64,000 bases of DNA from Ziziphus jujuba (Eukaryota > Streptophyta > Magnoliopsida > Rosales > Rhamnaceae). Under the pieces are notes generated by a model that saw only the letters and a list, made by a program, of their open reading frames with translations, searched no databases and was not told the DNA's origin. The translations under genes were made by a program, and so were the position numbers. Where the stretch lies: NCBI RefSeq assembly GCF_031755915.1, contig NC_083387.1:20729001-20793000 (forward strand). Reading direction: 5' to 3'. Below are positions 61,869 to 64,000 of the stretch, in pieces. How positions within the stretch are numbered: position 1 is the first letter of the stretch; every line of letters begins with the position of its first letter.

Positions 61869-64000
61869 CAAAATTTACACAAAAACATGCATAAAAAGGA
61901 AATTTATACTGAAATAAATTCTCTGCATAATCAAATTAGGCAATGGTCTCTACTTGGCGTCAGTTCTTGAGAAACTCAATGCTCATAATGTGTAATTAGC
62001 TTTAGAAAATTGGAAATATGATCTGTGCTCATTATTATTTGTCCCATAACAGCTACCAAACTCCAAATAGAACTTTAAAATTCAAAATGTTGTCCTATTT
62101 AATTTATTCTACTACTTCTTGCTTGACCAATTGGGTAAGACTTCAAGGGCCTGATGGAAGATGGAGACATTGGACGTAGTAGGACAGAGTTGATCGAAGA
62201 TCCAATTTCACTGGGTTTGATTTAACGAGTTTAATGATCCACTAGGTCCACCAACATAGCCTTGCAGTTTTAATTTTTATTTCCACTTGGATACCTTCCT
62301 TCTTTAAAGTCGTACATTAATTCAGAGTATATTAAAATAATATATATAAAAATAAAAATAAATTGCAATCTTTATACAAATTTGTTCGAAAACTAAGTTA
62401 AAATCTTTTATATTCACTTTTAAGTTTTCAATTTTTTCTTTTCCTTGGAACAAAGTTCTTTAAAAATTGTATTAGCATCTTTATTTTTCATGCGAGGTTT
62501 TCTGTAAATATGATGATAATGTAGCATATTTAATTTTAATTGAACTACATGCATGTGCAAAGTGCAAAAAGAAGCTAGTGATTTAAAAAAAGAAAAGAAA
62601 AAAAAACAGAAGACGAAGAAGCAAAAACAGTTGTTGGACTGTAAAAGAGACACCAGATTTACTAGTTGGTATGATGGAAGAAGAGATAATGATAAAGGAA
62701 GAAGCTGTCATAGACTCTATACTCTACCAATCTAGTACATCTAAGAAGCTTTTTGTGGAGGTACTCAAAGAGGAAATTCAACACTTAAATAAGGATAACC
62801 AAGGCTAACGATGGTCTTGCAAAGAGTATGTTTGCCGTGACCTTCTAATTAATAGAGGGAATCAGCATTTTGAGTCACATTCATCATTAACGTAGTCTTT
62901 TTCCTCTATGGTGAGCTTCCTTCTTCTATAGGAGACTTGACAAATCTAAGGTATGTAGGTTTCATGCTAAACCAAGTAGTGATTCAATTCCTACGGGAAT
63001 GACTAATCTCACTAAGTTTAATAAATAAGCAACTGGGTACTAATAACTTTACTAGCCATTTGTACTGGTTCCAACATTTCTTTCATGATATATAATGACT
63101 GAGGTTGCGGAAATAGTCTAATGCTAATGAGAAATCCGATTTATTACTTTGACGATAAGCTAAACCAAGACTATACTAATAAGACCATCCTAAACGTCCT
63201 ACATGAGCTTGTTCTATCTTAACAGCCTCCAACAATTCCTCAATTTTTTGTTGGGATACATTATTATCTCTGGCCTTAAATTCTCAAAAGAATTACCTAC
63301 CTTCTTTGAAATATTCCATTTTTATATATGTTGGCTAACAGCTATGTATATGAAATAAAACAAAGTAGTTAAGTGTTTTTAAATCCTAATGAATGGCTAA
63401 TTTTGTAGGAAAGAGTGAACAAATTTGAAGGAGGAGGGCAAGTCTAACTGCTGTTTTTCCTTGTGTTAAAGATGTTAAACTAAGAGCAGTAGATTCCTTG
63501 GACACTTACCGGCCAGATGAAGAAATCTACATCTTACGAAGTTACACTTGAACAGAGATGAGATAAGATTTTTGCATACATGCTATAATACAGAGATAAT
63601 GAAGAACAAGTTGGTTTTTGTAACAGATGTTGCTGTTAGAAACGAAGAGGTCTTCATTGGTTGGGAAATGTGGATTTGTTGGGGATTGTGAAAATGTTAT
63701 CTGCAATGGGGTTGATGTGGTTAAGTGATGGTGGAGGACAAAAGCAAAGAGTGGTCGAGCATGCTAGTTTTTGATAGAATGAAATAGGAGGGACGAAGAG
63801 TGGGATGGGAGGGTGGGGTTGAAGGACAAATGAGAATGGAGAGAGCAGAGGAGTGTGGAGGAATAGATGGATACTGGAGCAAATTTGGTTGCTTTGTGTT
63901 GGTGGAGAGATTTGTACTAAAGAGAATGGATGGAAAAACATTACAACACCCATGATTTCAGCCTACTTACTAGATCAGGTGCAAATGGGAATGAGAAACT
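61869..64000. other. Intergenic DNA without supported genes
   Basis: Short frames at about 62,553-62,735 (lysine-rich) and 63,654-63,953 on the minus strand (Pro/Ser/Phe-rich) look compositional. No domain, RNA gene or transposon end recognised up to the window edge. Confidence 0.35.

Noticed and set aside
62553..62735. Lysine-rich plus-strand frame
   Set aside because: Composition follows an A-rich tract; no homology or splice context.
63654..63953. 99-codon minus-strand frame rich in Pro, Ser and Phe
   Set aside because: Looks compositional, with no recognised domain or neighbouring exon.

Overview
The window is plant nuclear DNA, most likely from a eudicot: it is AT-rich, has spliced genes, and carries a clear BSK1-type receptor-like cytoplasmic kinase gene among dense transposon layers. 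I see no bacterial operons, CRISPR arrays or convincing RNA genes. The species cannot be named from the sequence alone.

Layout. 1-9.5 kb is a graveyard of LTR-retrotransposon pieces: a Ty3-like LTR end (to 2212), a Ty1/copia LTR with its tRNA-Met primer site (2623 onwards) invaded by a complete TRIM element (2906-3300), an exon-like relic (about 4.4 kb), an antisense copia integrase relic (5.6-6.4 kb), a degenerate LTR containing a 5S rRNA-like stretch (6.65-8.2 kb), and a sense-strand copia relic (8.2-9.5 kb). 9.5-15.9 kb is AT-rich and nearly featureless, with one MITE. 15.9-21.45 kb is a decayed LINE in full domain order: DUF4283-like, CCHC knuckle, APE endonuclease, reverse transcriptase, RNase H, poly-A. 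21.8-22.5 kb is a small non-autonomous Mutator-like (MULE) element with perfect 9-bp target duplications. 25.53-30.86 kb is the only convincing intact host gene, BSK1: nine exons, 502 residues. 31-37.6 kb is AT-rich with two more copies of the MITE family.

The most structured part is 39,408-53,947: one large MULE bounded by the 9-bp duplication TATATTTTA. It carries a plus-strand FAR1/MURA-like transposase with a C-terminal OTU-like domain and a convergent minus-strand plant-mobile-domain (PMD) gene. The transposase is split by a 6.3-kb Ty3-type LTR retrotransposon (41,718-48,031). Its two 1,137-bp LTRs show no difference I could find by eye, yet its reverse transcriptase, RNase H and integrase core are deleted, so it was probably moved recently in trans. 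The small element at 21.8 kb has ends related to those of the large MULE and is a short relative.

After the MULE come unrecognised exon-like pieces (54.0-54.5 kb), a two-exon LSM3 pseudogene (55.6-57.0 kb) and a PIF/Harbinger element (about 57.0-60.7 kb). The latter has an apparently intact 387-residue DDE transposase, a MYB/SANT-like partner broken by one base in an A-run, and a third small ORF combining an RNase H1-type hybrid-binding (viroplasmin-like) domain with a membrane segment. 60.7-64 kb holds nothing I can assign with confidence.

Order of events read from nesting: MULE insertion, then gypsy insertion into its transposase; copia LTR insertion, then TRIM insertion into it. Nothing demands a wholly unknown system. 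The multi-gene MULE (transposase-OTU plus PMD) and the Harbinger element with an accessory HBD-membrane ORF are the best candidates for a closer look.
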